A stretch of 64,000 nucleotides of DNA from Paragyromitra xinjiangensis (taxonomy: Eukaryota; Ascomycota; Pezizomycetes; Pezizales; Discinaceae). A program made the translations under genes and the position numbers. The stretch spans positions 1,426,001 through 1,490,000 of the forward strand of contig JBCAMK010000009.1 of assembly GCA_038503065.1 (NCBI GenBank), written 5' to 3'. The notes under the pieces are model-generated. The model was given only the letters and a program-made list of their open reading frames with translations. It had not been told where the DNA came from and did not search any database. The stretch's first letter is position 1. The number at the start of each line of letters is the position of its first letter. Positions 47,164 through 58,162 of the stretch are shown here, piece after piece.

Positions 47164-48235
47164 ATGGACACCCTCATCGCTAAATACTCTACTCCTCAGG
47201 ATGACTTCTTCGACGACGACGAGAATTCATCTCTTCAACTTCAATCTACAAAGCCATCTCTAGACCTCAAGTTTTCGTTACCTCCCATCTCTCAGGTATA
47301 AATACAGTTCTGTTTTCTCGCCCAAGATGTTTTCGATACTGAAAGAATGGTCAATACTGACATTACCACCAACGACGATAGCCCACTGCGTTCCTTCGTG
47401 CAGCAACAGATGACCATGCCAACCCAGACTGCCCCATAAAGATCGCTCACGGAACTACAACCCTCGCCTTTAGATTCCAAGGTGGCATCATCGTTGCTAC
47501 TGATTCTCGTGCCACAGCTGGAAATTGGATCGCCTCACAGACTGTCAAGAAGGTTATTGAGATTAAGTAGCTAACCCTTCCCCCACTGCAAAGTGCTATT
47601 CATGTAACATCCTCTAGTCCACAGTACTAACCTTCCAACTTGATCTGTAGTGACAAAATGCTTGGTACAATGGCCGGTGGTGCTGCTGACTGCCAATACT
47701 GGCTTAATTACCTTGGTATTGAATGCCGCCTCCACGAGCTCCGCCACAAGCGTCGAATCTCTGTTGCCGCTGCCTCCAAAATCCTCTCCAACCTCGTCTA
47801 CTCTTACAAAGGTATGGGTCTGTCCATGGGCACCATGATGGCGGGAGTGACCGCTCTTGAAGGGCCTGCGTTATACTATATCGATTCAGACGGGACTCGC
47901 CTTTCCGGAAATCTGTTTTGCGTAGGTTCTGGACAGACATTTGCATACGGTGTGTTGGATCGAGAGTATCATTATAATCTCGATACTGAGGCGGCGTTGG
48001 CGTTGGGCGCCAGGAGTATCCTGGCTGCTACACACAGAGTAGGTGCTCACGATCACTCTTGACCGTATTTGTTTTCTAATGCCGATGACAGGATGCATAC
48101 TCTGGTGGGTCGATAAATCTATACCATGTCAAGGAGGAAGGATGGACCAAACACGGGTTCAGGGATACCAATCCTATCTTCTGGAAAACCAAGTTGGAAA
48201 AGGGAGAATTCTCCAACGTCGCGACAGACTTTTAA
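47164..48235 (+). CDS. PRE2: 20S proteasome subunit beta5 (chymotrypsin-like)
   Basis: Four exons (47164..47295, 47382..47566, 47651..48038, 48092..48235) give about 282 residues. The propeptide ends KIAHG and the mature protein starts at Thr69 (TTTLAFRF), the catalytic nucleophile. In mature numbering Asp17 (ATDSRA) and Lys33 (QTVKK) are in place. Further family motifs are [23 protein letters not shown] and SMGTMMAGV. The C-terminus FSNVATDF is intact. Pre2 is processed autocatalytically during assembly of the core particle and carries the main proteolytic activity. The last intron leaves THR joined to [13 protein letters not shown]. Exon phases are all consistent. Confidence 0.95.
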
Positions 48236-48665
48236 GCACACCCTGTTCCCAAGATACAGGATTAGTAACATTTGTACGGGCACCTTTTTGCGTATGCTTT
48301 TGTATCTTAGCCTCCAAAACACGACATGTGATTAGAGATTACCTCAGCAAACTCTCCACAATCTAAACTCTATGATGTGTTTCCGCTTCGAGAGGCGGTT
48401 GCTATTCTTCGAGACATGGAATTCAGAGTAACCCATTACCTAGAACTTGCTTCCCGCACGAGAATCGTGTTGAGTACACCTTAGTAAGATAAGAGGTAAA
48501 ACGAATATAGTCACTCGCTAGTCATGGTCAATCACTCGTGATCACAATTTATCACGTCGGCAAACGTGCATCTCATAGAGCGAGCCTACCATGATTCCAC
48601 GCTCTATACCTTAAGTGATACCACTAGTTGTTCAGGACCTGTTATTTCCCGGCAAGGTAACTATA

Positions 48666-48695
48666 TAGCTCCAATATCTTTAGCTCCAATATCTT
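48666..48695. repeat. Tandem 15-bp duplication
   Basis: TAGCTCCAATATCTT occurs twice, head to tail and without mismatch. Confidence 0.9.
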
Positions 48696-49189
48696 TGGTA
48701 TTGGTCATCCCGAACAGGATAATGGTTGGTGATGTAAACTTATTTGCAAGACCTAGGCCGCCTAGATTCCGTTTCACGAAATCAGATAGTGTTGGAACGG
48801 AACACTAATACTATTTATTCTGTTAGGTACCAAAATACGCATGTAACCCTCCGACTTGATCATTGACACCTAAACTAGCATCTCAAGCACAATCTAGCCA
48901 CAAATACCTTACGAATGCTGGATGCAAGTCTATTAGATCTATTGGCAACTCGTTTCCGTATTGTAGCTAATCGAGGCCTAAACTTCCTCATAGAGTCAAA
49001 TCGGATTTATGTGTTTGGTATTAGATCGACTGGTTAATGGTTATTGGCCACTACTTGTAGGAGCTAAGGAGCTTACTATCACAAACGAGCTGAGTAATGA
49101 GTTCCAGGCAGAAACGGTTATTTTCATTTTGTTACCCCCTAAGAAGCTATACGCACTAGCTGCTGTAGTAGAGTACTACTTGTAAGGAT

Positions 49190-49215
49190 CATGCGACATG
49201 CGACATGCGACATGC
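49190..49215. repeat. Tandem 7-bp repeat (CATGCGA)
   Basis: Three perfect CATGCGA units plus a partial fourth (CATGC). Confidence 0.9.
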
Positions 49216-50486
49216 TAAACTCCTTGTACTCTTAACATCGCAATATAAAGCCAAGCAAAGACATAGATAAAGAAATAAAGTAGGAAAATACGACACGCAA
49301 CCGTATTCCTCCTAAGTTCCATCCATGTCCATTTACCTAACCAAGTAACAATATTCGGCACACCTCGTCTCTGCTTGTTATTATTTTTTTTATTTTTTCG
49401 TTTCGAAATCGTCTCCCAGCTTCCTCCATCCGAAGAAAGTTGAATACTAGGCGTTTCGATTCCGACCCTGATTGTCCGGTCCTATAGCGGCTGAAGAAAG
49501 GTGATGTGCAGGTGGATGGCTCGTTAGAAAAGGTTGAAGTTGGTACAACCTTGCTATCGTCCAAAACTTCCGATCCCGCGACCAATATCAGTGTTCCATT
49601 AATGCAACTAAAATGAGACTCAGATAGGCCCATCCATCTCTTAAGACTATATCGCGGGGATAAATTTTTTCGTTGTCCGTTTGTTACTCGCTTCTAACCG
49701 CCCGCGAAAAAGACGTAACCGGCTTGTCGTATCGTACCATTCAACACCTTTGCTTTCCCCGGTAATCCCCTCCTACCGCCCGCCCACGGTAAACTCAAGC
49801 CGCATCCCAGCATCTGTTTGCTCAGTAGAGCTTCGAGCTGCCCCACATATTCCACTAGATGCACGGCACAACACACCAACCTTAATTTCTAATCCCAACC
49901 CCGCCCGTTATCATCAACCATAAAGGAAGCGAAAAGAACAGCAGCACAAGGCATATTCAGGTTTCAAGACAACAGAAAGGATCGAGAAAGGAAAAAGAAA
50001 AAGAACAAAGCCACACCGCAAAACCATGCAAAAAATAACAGATAAAAAGGAAGAAAAACCATGCGCCTTCGAAACCCAACGACCCTATCATCATTCATTC
50101 CAGCCAACCTTCTCCAGAAAAGACAAAAAGGGAAAAAGAAAAAACAAGAAGGATAAGAAAAGAATGGAAACGAAAAAGAACTTTACAAAAGCCCAGTCGA
50201 GAACGAAAGGAAAGGACTATCCGGTTTGCGCTGTTGACACCCTTACCCCACCCCGGTTTATCAACTCGAACAGTAAATTTCCGCCGAGCACTTTGTCGTA
50301 ATGTACATTCCTCCGCGTGCCGTCGAGTCGTAGTTATCCGAATCGATGCGCGCCATTACCCGATCTTTCCCTTTGGTATTCTTCTCCATGAATTTAACAA
50401 TATATTGAAACCTTTCCCACTCTGCAACTACCTCCTCCCCCTCCCCCACTCCTTCCCCACCTTTACTTATAGACAGGTTGCACGAG

Positions 50487-52435
50487 CTACTGGGCTCGTA
50501 CAGACGGCCCGGAGTCAGCCGTTCCGAAGCCGTTCGGGCCGTTAGGTCGTCCACCTGGCTGATTCTGGTTGTATCGAGGACCTGGGCGACGGTTTTGTTG
50601 CTGCTGTGTTTGAGAACTCGATCCCTGGTTATGATATTGGTTTTGGCTGGGGCTTTGTTGGAATGATCGAGTTCCCCTTCCTTGTCCGTGGTTAGGGCCA
50701 CCGCGGTTGTTATTATGTTGAGGGACGTGGTTTGCATTTCGTTGCTGCTGCTGTTGTACCTGCTGGGGGGTTTGATTACCTCCCGGTTGTGTCGGCCGTG
50801 CTTGCTGGGGTGTTGGTGGGGGTCTTGGAATAGATTCAGGTGAGTCGTAAACATAAAGCTTCTTGTCGATGGTTGGGGGTATAGGTTGGATTTCCGTGCC
50901 AAGCTCTTGCTCAATCTTGTATAAATTGAACCTGAACACTGTCAGCAGATTGCTCAACGACAAAGGATGAGAGACTCACCGGTCTTCCCAGTTGATAAGG
51001 TTGATGGCAAGCCCAAGATGCCCGAATCTACCCGAACGGCCAATACGATGAAGGTATGTTTCCGCATTTTTAGGAAAATCAAAGTTGATGACAACATTTA
51101 CAGCCTGAATATCAATACCGCGAGTGAGGAGATCCGAGCATACAAGATTACGGCAAACACCATTGCGGAAGTCATGAAAGACACGGTTACGATGTCCTTG
51201 GAGCATTTTAGCGTGAGAGTAGAAACACGAGTAGCCAAGTTCGGTGATTTTCTTGGCAAGCAGCTCGACACGATTTGTCGAGTTGCAGAAGATGATTGAC
51301 TGATTAATTTGGAGCTGCATAGGAGTCAGCACTTGTATTTAATTACCAAGGGTAATTATTTTATGTTATACCTTTGAAAAGAGAGTATTAAGACAGTGAA
51401 CTTTTTGCTTTTCTTCTACGAAAGCATAATATTGAGTCACGCCACGCAGAGTGAGCTCATCCATGAGATTGATCTCGTAAGGCTTATTCAGGTGTTTGTC
51501 CTACAACCAGTCAATATGTCTGTCATTATCTGTTATTGCCCGAGTACTATACCATGAAGCTCTTCACAACAAGTGGAAAAGTAGCACTGAATAGCATTAT
51601 TTGTCGGTCATTGGGGAAGTATGCGAGGAGTTGTTCAATGATTGGAGTAAACTCGGGGCTGAGAAGTTTGTCCGCCTCGTCCATAATAAAAGTCGGACAT
51701 TCACTGAAATCGGCTACTCCTTTACCTGCAAGATCAAGGATTCTACCGGGTGTCCCAACGAGGATATGTACGGCTTCGTTCAGACGAATAATGTCGTCCT
51801 TAAGTCCAGTTCCTCCGGTTGTAACCATCACATTAATACCTAGGTGTTTTCCCAACGACTTGCACACCTGCGAGGTTTGCAGAGCAAGTTCTCTTGTTGG
51901 CACAAGGATGAGCGCTTGTGTCTTTGTACTCTTCGGGTTTACTCTCTCCAATGCAGGAATAACGAAAGCTGCAGTCTTCCCTGTGCCATTCTTGGCACGA
52001 GCCAGGATGTCACGGCCTGTCAAGGCTACGGGAATGGTTTCTTCCTGAATAGGTGACGGTTTCTCGAAACCAGCCTCAAAAATGCCCATCAGCAGTTCCC
52101 GCTTGATATAAAGATCTTCAAAATCAAGGCCTTTTGTCGCAGTAACATCCTAATTATCGTCAATTCCCTATTTCACAATTAAAGAAAAGCTATTGGAGAA
52201 GCCAAAAGCGTTTAAAGCCAAAGTTACCTCAGTCTGTGGCCTCAGATCCTTTTTCGGGGCTACCAATTTTGCTTTCCAGTTGGGGTCCTGGCCACTGAAG
52301 ACATGAAACTTGTGAGTGGACTAATGGAGAACAAGCAACAGGCGATTGTTGCTACACCAACGAAGAGGAGGCAAAAGGGATGAGAACTCACCTTAACGAT
52401 GTGGATTCAAGTTGATCGGCGAGTGCAGTCGCCAT
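50487..52435 (-). CDS. DHH1: DEAD-box RNA helicase Dhh1 (DDX6 type)
   Basis: Six exons (52435..52392, 52294..52228, 52149..51553, 51500..51372, 51314..50980, 50931..50487) give about 538 residues. Motif I is AKNGTGKT (89-96), motif II DEAD (194-197), motif III SAT, and motif [12 protein letters not shown]. The linker [20 protein letters not shown] and the stretch [16 protein letters not shown] are specific to the Dhh1/DDX6 group. Dhh1 works in P-bodies, activating decapping and repressing translation. The last 120 residues are Gln/Asn/Pro/Gly-rich, with [13 protein letters not shown], as in filamentous-fungal Dhh1; such tails favour condensate formation. The start exon encodes [15 protein letters not shown]. 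Confidence 0.95.
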
Positions 52436-55405
52436 TTATATGATAGAATGTGTAAAAGTGAGAAATTCAACGTAGAAGCAAAAGATGTTCCGGTGACAAT
52501 GCAAGTTGACACCAACTAAATAGTGTGAGGAGAGGGAGTGCTTGTGTAGAGCGAGGTATATAGTTGTAGATTGACACAGCAAGCGATATGCTTCAGGTGC
52601 AGCTCAGGGATGGCTGTTGCAGTTCGACGATGTGTAAAGTAAAGGTTAGGTCGGTGGAAAGGGGCGAGGAGTAGGGAGAGTGTTGAAGATCGAGTGAGAT
52701 AGAGTGGTGACGCGGTCTGATTGACTGATCGTGATGTTGGGAGAGTGATGGGAGAAGGAGCAGAAAATTCGATCGGAATGTGAAGTGGAGTTTAGGGACA
52801 GAGGATGAGAGGTGGAGATGCAGTAGGAGTGGTAGCAGGAATCTAGGGACGAATCCGGGATTATGATGAACGAATTATACTGATTTGACTGGTGGGGAGG
52901 TGGGGAGGTGGAGAGATAGAGGAGGGCGTCTCTTTTGTTCTGATTTCTTTTTTTTTCGGTGTGGTGATAGGTATGGCAGAAAAGCGATGGGACACTCGAC
53001 GTTGAGAGGCTGGGGGATTCCCAGCTTCTGTCTAAGACCCCTAGCCCTTAGCGCATGTGTAGCGGAGGGCGCAATCTTTGATACACCAAGAATCTTGCTC
53101 CACGATGTTCACGTCAATTTGCATATGATACTCTCTGTGTTACAAACCATAGAATTGGACCGATTTGCTGCTCTGTCGTCTGCTTTACGACTCACATGCA
53201 GGATCAGTGTCACTTGCTATGATGAAAGCCTCTTTCTAGAAACGCTAACCTAAGGATAGGGCTTCCCCGGAGGCAAAGTATTGCTCCAATGACATGGTAG
53301 TAGCATAAGTGTCCTTCTCAACGAAAACATAGAAACTTTTTGCATTCAATTTGGTTGCCAAAAGTTCCAGCATTTCATAGTCGAAATACTAGGAAACTCT
53401 TATGCACCCCAAAACCAAACCAATAGAGCTATCTAGCACTTTGAAGTGTCGCTTTCCAGGTTTAGGCGTACGATCTATAGCGCGAGCATCTTTAGCGCGG
53501 TAGGATGTGGCATGCCTCCTATTTAGTAAATATCTTATCTAAGCACTTGGTAATGCGAGTGATCGTCTGTGAGATGTGTAATCTAGGGGTGAACGCCTAT
53601 GGTAGCGTAAATACTCTAGGGTTCAGGCGAGAGTAGGCTAGGCTAACGGGATTTTCAGCCGGAGATTAGGAATGTTTGAAACAAGCCTTTGATCCCATGT
53701 TACTAATCTTGAACTGGTGAACGACCTTCACTACCTTAGATGAAATTTGGTCTCGTCAATTCTTATTAGCTGATCCCGTCGGGACCAAAAAGAAAGTTCT
53801 ATCAATAATATTTGCGAGCCCCATATCCTGCCCAAAGCTACCCGTTTTCGCCAATTTACCGACTTGTGCGTTCTAGAGTACATAACTCTCGAAATATTGA
53901 TATTCGGTGGATAAACAACGGAACGGGTGTCAGTTTCTTCGTAGCGTACATCCAATTGTCGGAAAATTATTTAATGTGGTACTGTGCGTGTGTAATTCCT
54001 GAGGAAGTTCAGAGGTAAAGCCTGGAAAGGGACATAATTTAAAGGTACTGAAGGTAATAGATATGGCGTACAGCCAACCTTTACAGAATATATTGAGCAA
54101 TCGAGTTATCCCTACCTCTGTGCTTACTACATGTATCTCGACCCCAATAACATCCTCTACAATCATTTACCATCGCTTGCTAAATCCATCAATCGTGATT
54201 ACATATAATTAAGGTCATGTTGGATTCTAGGCCCACTTTGTGGTCTTTTATTTCGTAGTTATCTCTGAAGGACATGTACTAGTACATTTAGTGAACGTAA
54301 ATTTCTGTAGGCTTTGCTCACACCTGCAACACAGTGGGATACCATTCTTTGCCAAAATTATTTCTTCTAACGGAATCGATACATGCTTGCTAATGGCCTT
54401 TAGGTTACGAGCGAGATACTCACTAGCACTCTACATGCTAGTCTACCTACGGAAAGATAACTCGAATATTAAATCACGTAACATATTTTTTAGTAGTTTT
54501 GATAGTTTCTTGACAAAAAACAACGTTTATCAAGGTTTACAGCAAATAAGGTCGCACTGTCACAGATATATCTCCAATAGAGCGAGAAAAAACCCCTGAC
54601 CCTTAAACAGAGCACCTCTCTGTACGTACACAGGGTCCTCACTAGCACCAACATGCACCTCTGCACACGTACGTCGGCCTATCCTCATGCCTAGCCCTCT
54701 CACACAGTTATAGGTAATAGCTGATGAGAACGGGCTCGTAGGGCTAGATCTAATGTGCTAACAATTACCTGTAGTTTTTTAAAATATCTCGAATAGGTTC
54801 GGGATACGGCCGGGTGTTGTCCTCCATAAAGAAATTTATGAGGCGAAGCAGGTTTCTACGCCACTCTAGCAGAGCGACTCCCTCGCAACCCTAGAGCAGA
54901 ATACAAAAATCGTCTAGGTTTAAGAAAGGATAAAAATAAGATACATTTCGTGACTAAAGCCGCTGGATAGGAATACATGGATTCAGTTCCCCGATGTGTG
55001 AACTGATAAATTTAGCTGGGTTTACTCGCCAAAAAAAAAGTTAGCGAAAGGAGTGAACCTAGGTAGTGACTAACCTACATCCCATATCACAACATTCCAG
55101 TTGAACCTGTTACACAACTGGATGAGTAGTTTGAAAGGGCCTATTTGAAAGGTATTTTGAGTTGGCAGCTAGGTTGTCGAGTTATGGCTTTTTGGCCATG
55201 TCGGGAGGTGTGGTGTTGGGGCTTAAGCACTATTACGCTCTAAAAACTTGCCTCTAATGGCTTATAGAAACTACCAGGCCTCACCACACAAAAGAGCAGG
55301 AGAAATTACGGAAGTGCCTCAATTGTGCTAAGCTTACACACTAAGCTAGATATCTATCCACCCACATCTAGTATGTCACCCACCAACTTTTCATCTCTAC
55401 AGGCT
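52436..55405. other. DHH1 upstream and gene-free block
   Basis: The first 500 bases are purine-rich (GGAGAGGGAG, GGGGAGGTGGGGAGGTGG) and are probably the DHH1 leader and promoter. From 53250 to 55300 the sequence is AT-rich with another CTACATGTA word near 54127. Open frames at 53930-54166 and 54240-54599 show no motifs or splice structure. I see no clear repeat arms. Confidence 0.5.
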
Positions 55406-57613
55406 TCAAGTCAACAAAACCCTCACCTCATCCACTGTCCTAGGCCACACCACCCTTGCCGCTTCCATACCCCCCTCCATCTCGTTAGCCAATGCGTTTA
55501 CCACCACTTCCTCAACCCTTCTAAAATCTTCTACAAAACGCTCCGCCGCTTCGTGCGTGATTTCACCAATAGTTTTTGACGACGATAACTGCTTTAGCTC
55601 GGCTTGCGCGTCCAGCAATGCCGAGGGAAGAAAGTCATCTAGGGTTTGAGAAACTTGAGAGAGGGAGGGAAGGGAGAAAGGGAGAAGCTGGGTCAAAGAG
55701 GTTTTCTGGATACTGTTAGAAAGGGTGGATACAGAGAAGGGAGAGGGAAGAGTACGCTTGGATTCCAGTCCCCAAGCGCGACGAGCAGTGGGTGTAGGCC
55801 AGATGTGTGTACGAAGAAGTTGTGCTCGTACTCAATCAGCATCTTCACAAACTTTGCAATCTCCTCTTCCAGCTTCACGACCCGATCCTTAGTAAATGCG
55901 AATTGCTCGAGCGTAGACTTGGCAGCCAGCGCACAGTTCAGCTCAAATATATTACTTTGCACCTCGCCCAGATCTTTTCCGAGGACACGGCAACTTTCAA
56001 GATATGGGTCTAGTGCCTCCTTGAGTATCTTTGAAAATTCGCCTTCGCGTTCCACAGCTGGTGCGAGCGAGGTGTCGTAGGACCCCATAAGGTCACGTAG
56101 CTGTTTAAGCGCTTCTTGGAAGAAGTCGGGTGGCGATATATCTGATGACACATTTGAAAGATCGGCTTGAACAGCGCGAACGTGAGCCTGAAGGGTGCTA
56201 TGGAACTGACCAAGCGCAGCTTGCTCGACGGTTATCATTGTCTCAAGGAGAAACGAGTCCTCCCCGAGTAGCTTCTCGAACGTGAGATGGTAGTAGTTAA
56301 CCAAATTCGAGATCCGATATGCCAAGGTGCTATCCTCGTGGCTAGCAATAACTTGTTCAATCCGCGACTTCAGTGGTTTACACACCGCCTCAAGATCCTT
56401 ATCAACCAACATCATCAATCCCCTCCTTGCATCCCACCCCCCGAGAGCTTCCGCAGTATCATCTCTGTCGTCTCCGACCCAGGGCTCGCTTTTGAGCCCT
56501 TCTTCGATACCGCCAAGGATACTATTCTGCCCTTCTCCCTCCTGTGAGATAAAGAGGACTTCGAGAGCTTCTTGCTCGCCTACTGTTGCGGAGTGAAGCC
56601 AAGCAAGCATGTCGCCAATATAACGCAGTGGGTCGTGAGCGTAAAGTTCAATAGGTTTTGTGGCAGGGTCAATGCTAGAGGTGCCTTGAGGAGCTCCGGT
56701 AAGAGCGGTATAGAAAGAATCAAGAAGAATCTTTTGGCGGGCTTCAGCAAAAAAATCGAGGCAGTTTTGGAATAGTGTTGGCCGTTCAGCTAGCACTCGT
56801 AATGCCTGCCTGATACCGGCATTTATCTGGGGGTTCTCTAGCGAGAGATGTTTTAGCTCTCGCTGGATCCATCGGTATAGTTTCTGGAATGCCGCGTGAA
56901 GATGTTTCGTCATCAGGTCCATAATCTCCATGCTATCTTCACTGGTCAGCTGCATTACCCCTAACCCTGAAAATAAAGTCCTGGAGGAGCGATCCCAGCA
57001 CACACCCGGCCCTTTGATTTTCGCTTGCTAGTAAGACTTCACAGTCGCCGTGTATTTTCTTCACTCTGCGGAGAATCCTGAAGAACCGGTCGTCCAGGGG
57101 CTCGGCGGAGCTAGTCAATATCAGGACATCTTCTTCGGAGACGACGAAGTGAGATGTGAATGCCAGTAGTAGGGCTTCTTTAGTCTCGACATCTTGTTTC
57201 TGGGACAGCAGCTGGGAGGCTTCATCGAGGATTGGGGCGGTTTCAGAGGAAGCGGCGGTGATATGGGTTCGCAGGGAAGACACTACGGTGTTCATGGTGT
57301 TCAGAGTTGTTCCAATGTGTTCTAATTGCTACGTAAATACAAATGCTATTTCAGCCGAGCTCTAAAGATGAGGTACAGAAATAGTCCAGAGCTACGAAAT
57401 ATATGCTACCTCAGCTATCTTAGCGAATTCCTGCACTATGTGGGCATTGCTCTGAATGACCTCTGCCTGGACGTCGACTCGGAGCTGCCGGCGTGAGTCG
57501 GGGGAATTGGCAGTGAAACGAGAGTCGAGCACTTGAAGAGCATTGCGAATCTCTGGATCTGAGTAAGAGGCGGAGAGGACTGATGAGAGCCTCTGCTGCG
57601 AGAGGGAGTCCAT
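55406..57613 (-). CDS. COG6: Conserved oligomeric Golgi complex subunit 6
   Basis: Four exons (57613..57410, 57328..57004, 56966..55756, 55705..55406) give about 679 residues. Features of COG6 are the N-terminal coiled region (RRQLRVDVQAEVIQSN, TTLNTMNTVVSSL), then HLHAAFQKLYRWIQRELKHL, ALRVLAERPTLFQNCLDFF and DPLRYIGDMLAWLHSA. The C-terminal exon has SQTLDDFLPSALLDAQAEL. COG tethers vesicles recycling within the Golgi; in yeast it also supports autophagy through the Cvt pathway. The join of exons 2 and 3 is the least sure: only a GTGTGC donor gives the right phase, and it leaves three extra residues before LGVMQL. It is divergent from ATG9. Confidence 0.88.
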
Positions 57614-58162
57614 CGAGTGATTGATTGAGTAGTTGTTTGGGGGGGTTGTTCAGAGTGCTCTAACTACATATAGAGCTATCCCTAAGATTCAAGGTGTTAC
57701 CCGGCAGCGAAGACCCCAAGGATAACGATTATCGACCCCTCTCTTATCGGTACTCGAATGTGACGTGTGACTCTTGACCTTGGGGAGGCTGAAGACAGCC
57801 ACGTGACTGGAGGACGTGTGTGGGGGAATCTTATCATGTCGCAGCCCAGAGAACTGTCTCGGCGCATGAGAGCTACCATGACTCTCCTCGAACTGACCAA
57901 ACAGCAGCCCCCAAACCATCAGTAGCTGTCGATACTACTCCAACAGCAGCTGATCATCCGCTACCTCATCTTCAATCGGCTCCCCTTCCATCCCATACTA
58001 TACACTATATTGAATCTAGACCCCCAAAGACGGGTTCTGCACTCCCCGCTTCTAGTTTCTGGAACAGCTCTCCCCAGCTTTCAAACTGCAACAAGAGCTA
58101 TCAGAAAGATTCGTCCAGCGGAGGAAGCCTCTGGTCGCTAAGCTGGCAGAGCTCCCCTTAAA
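57614..58162. promoter_or_regulatory. Shared COG6/ATG9 upstream region
   Basis: 549 bases between start codons. A plus-strand upstream reading frame of 29 codons (57836-57925, MSQPRELSRR...) precedes ATG9 by 237 bases. A CACGTG-like CACGTGA lies near 57800. If the ATG9 leader starts upstream of 57836, this frame could dampen translation. Confidence 0.45.

Larger units (their letters stand above)
48236..50486. other. Intergenic with simple repeats
   Basis: 3' flanks of PRE2 and DHH1. Includes a 15-bp tandem duplication (48666-48695) and a 7-bp tandem repeat (49190-49215). From 49900 to 50200 the plus strand is A/G-rich, probably the DHH1 3' region read on the opposite strand. Open frames here lack motifs. 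Confidence 0.5.

Noticed and set aside
54240..54599. A 119-codon plus-strand frame in the AT-rich block
   Set aside because: No recognisable motif; composition follows base bias.
57820..58161. A 113-codon frame just before ATG9 as an extra N-terminal exon
   Set aside because: It has no ATG in frame, ends in a stop two bases before the ATG9 start, and ATG9 already has its typical N-terminus.
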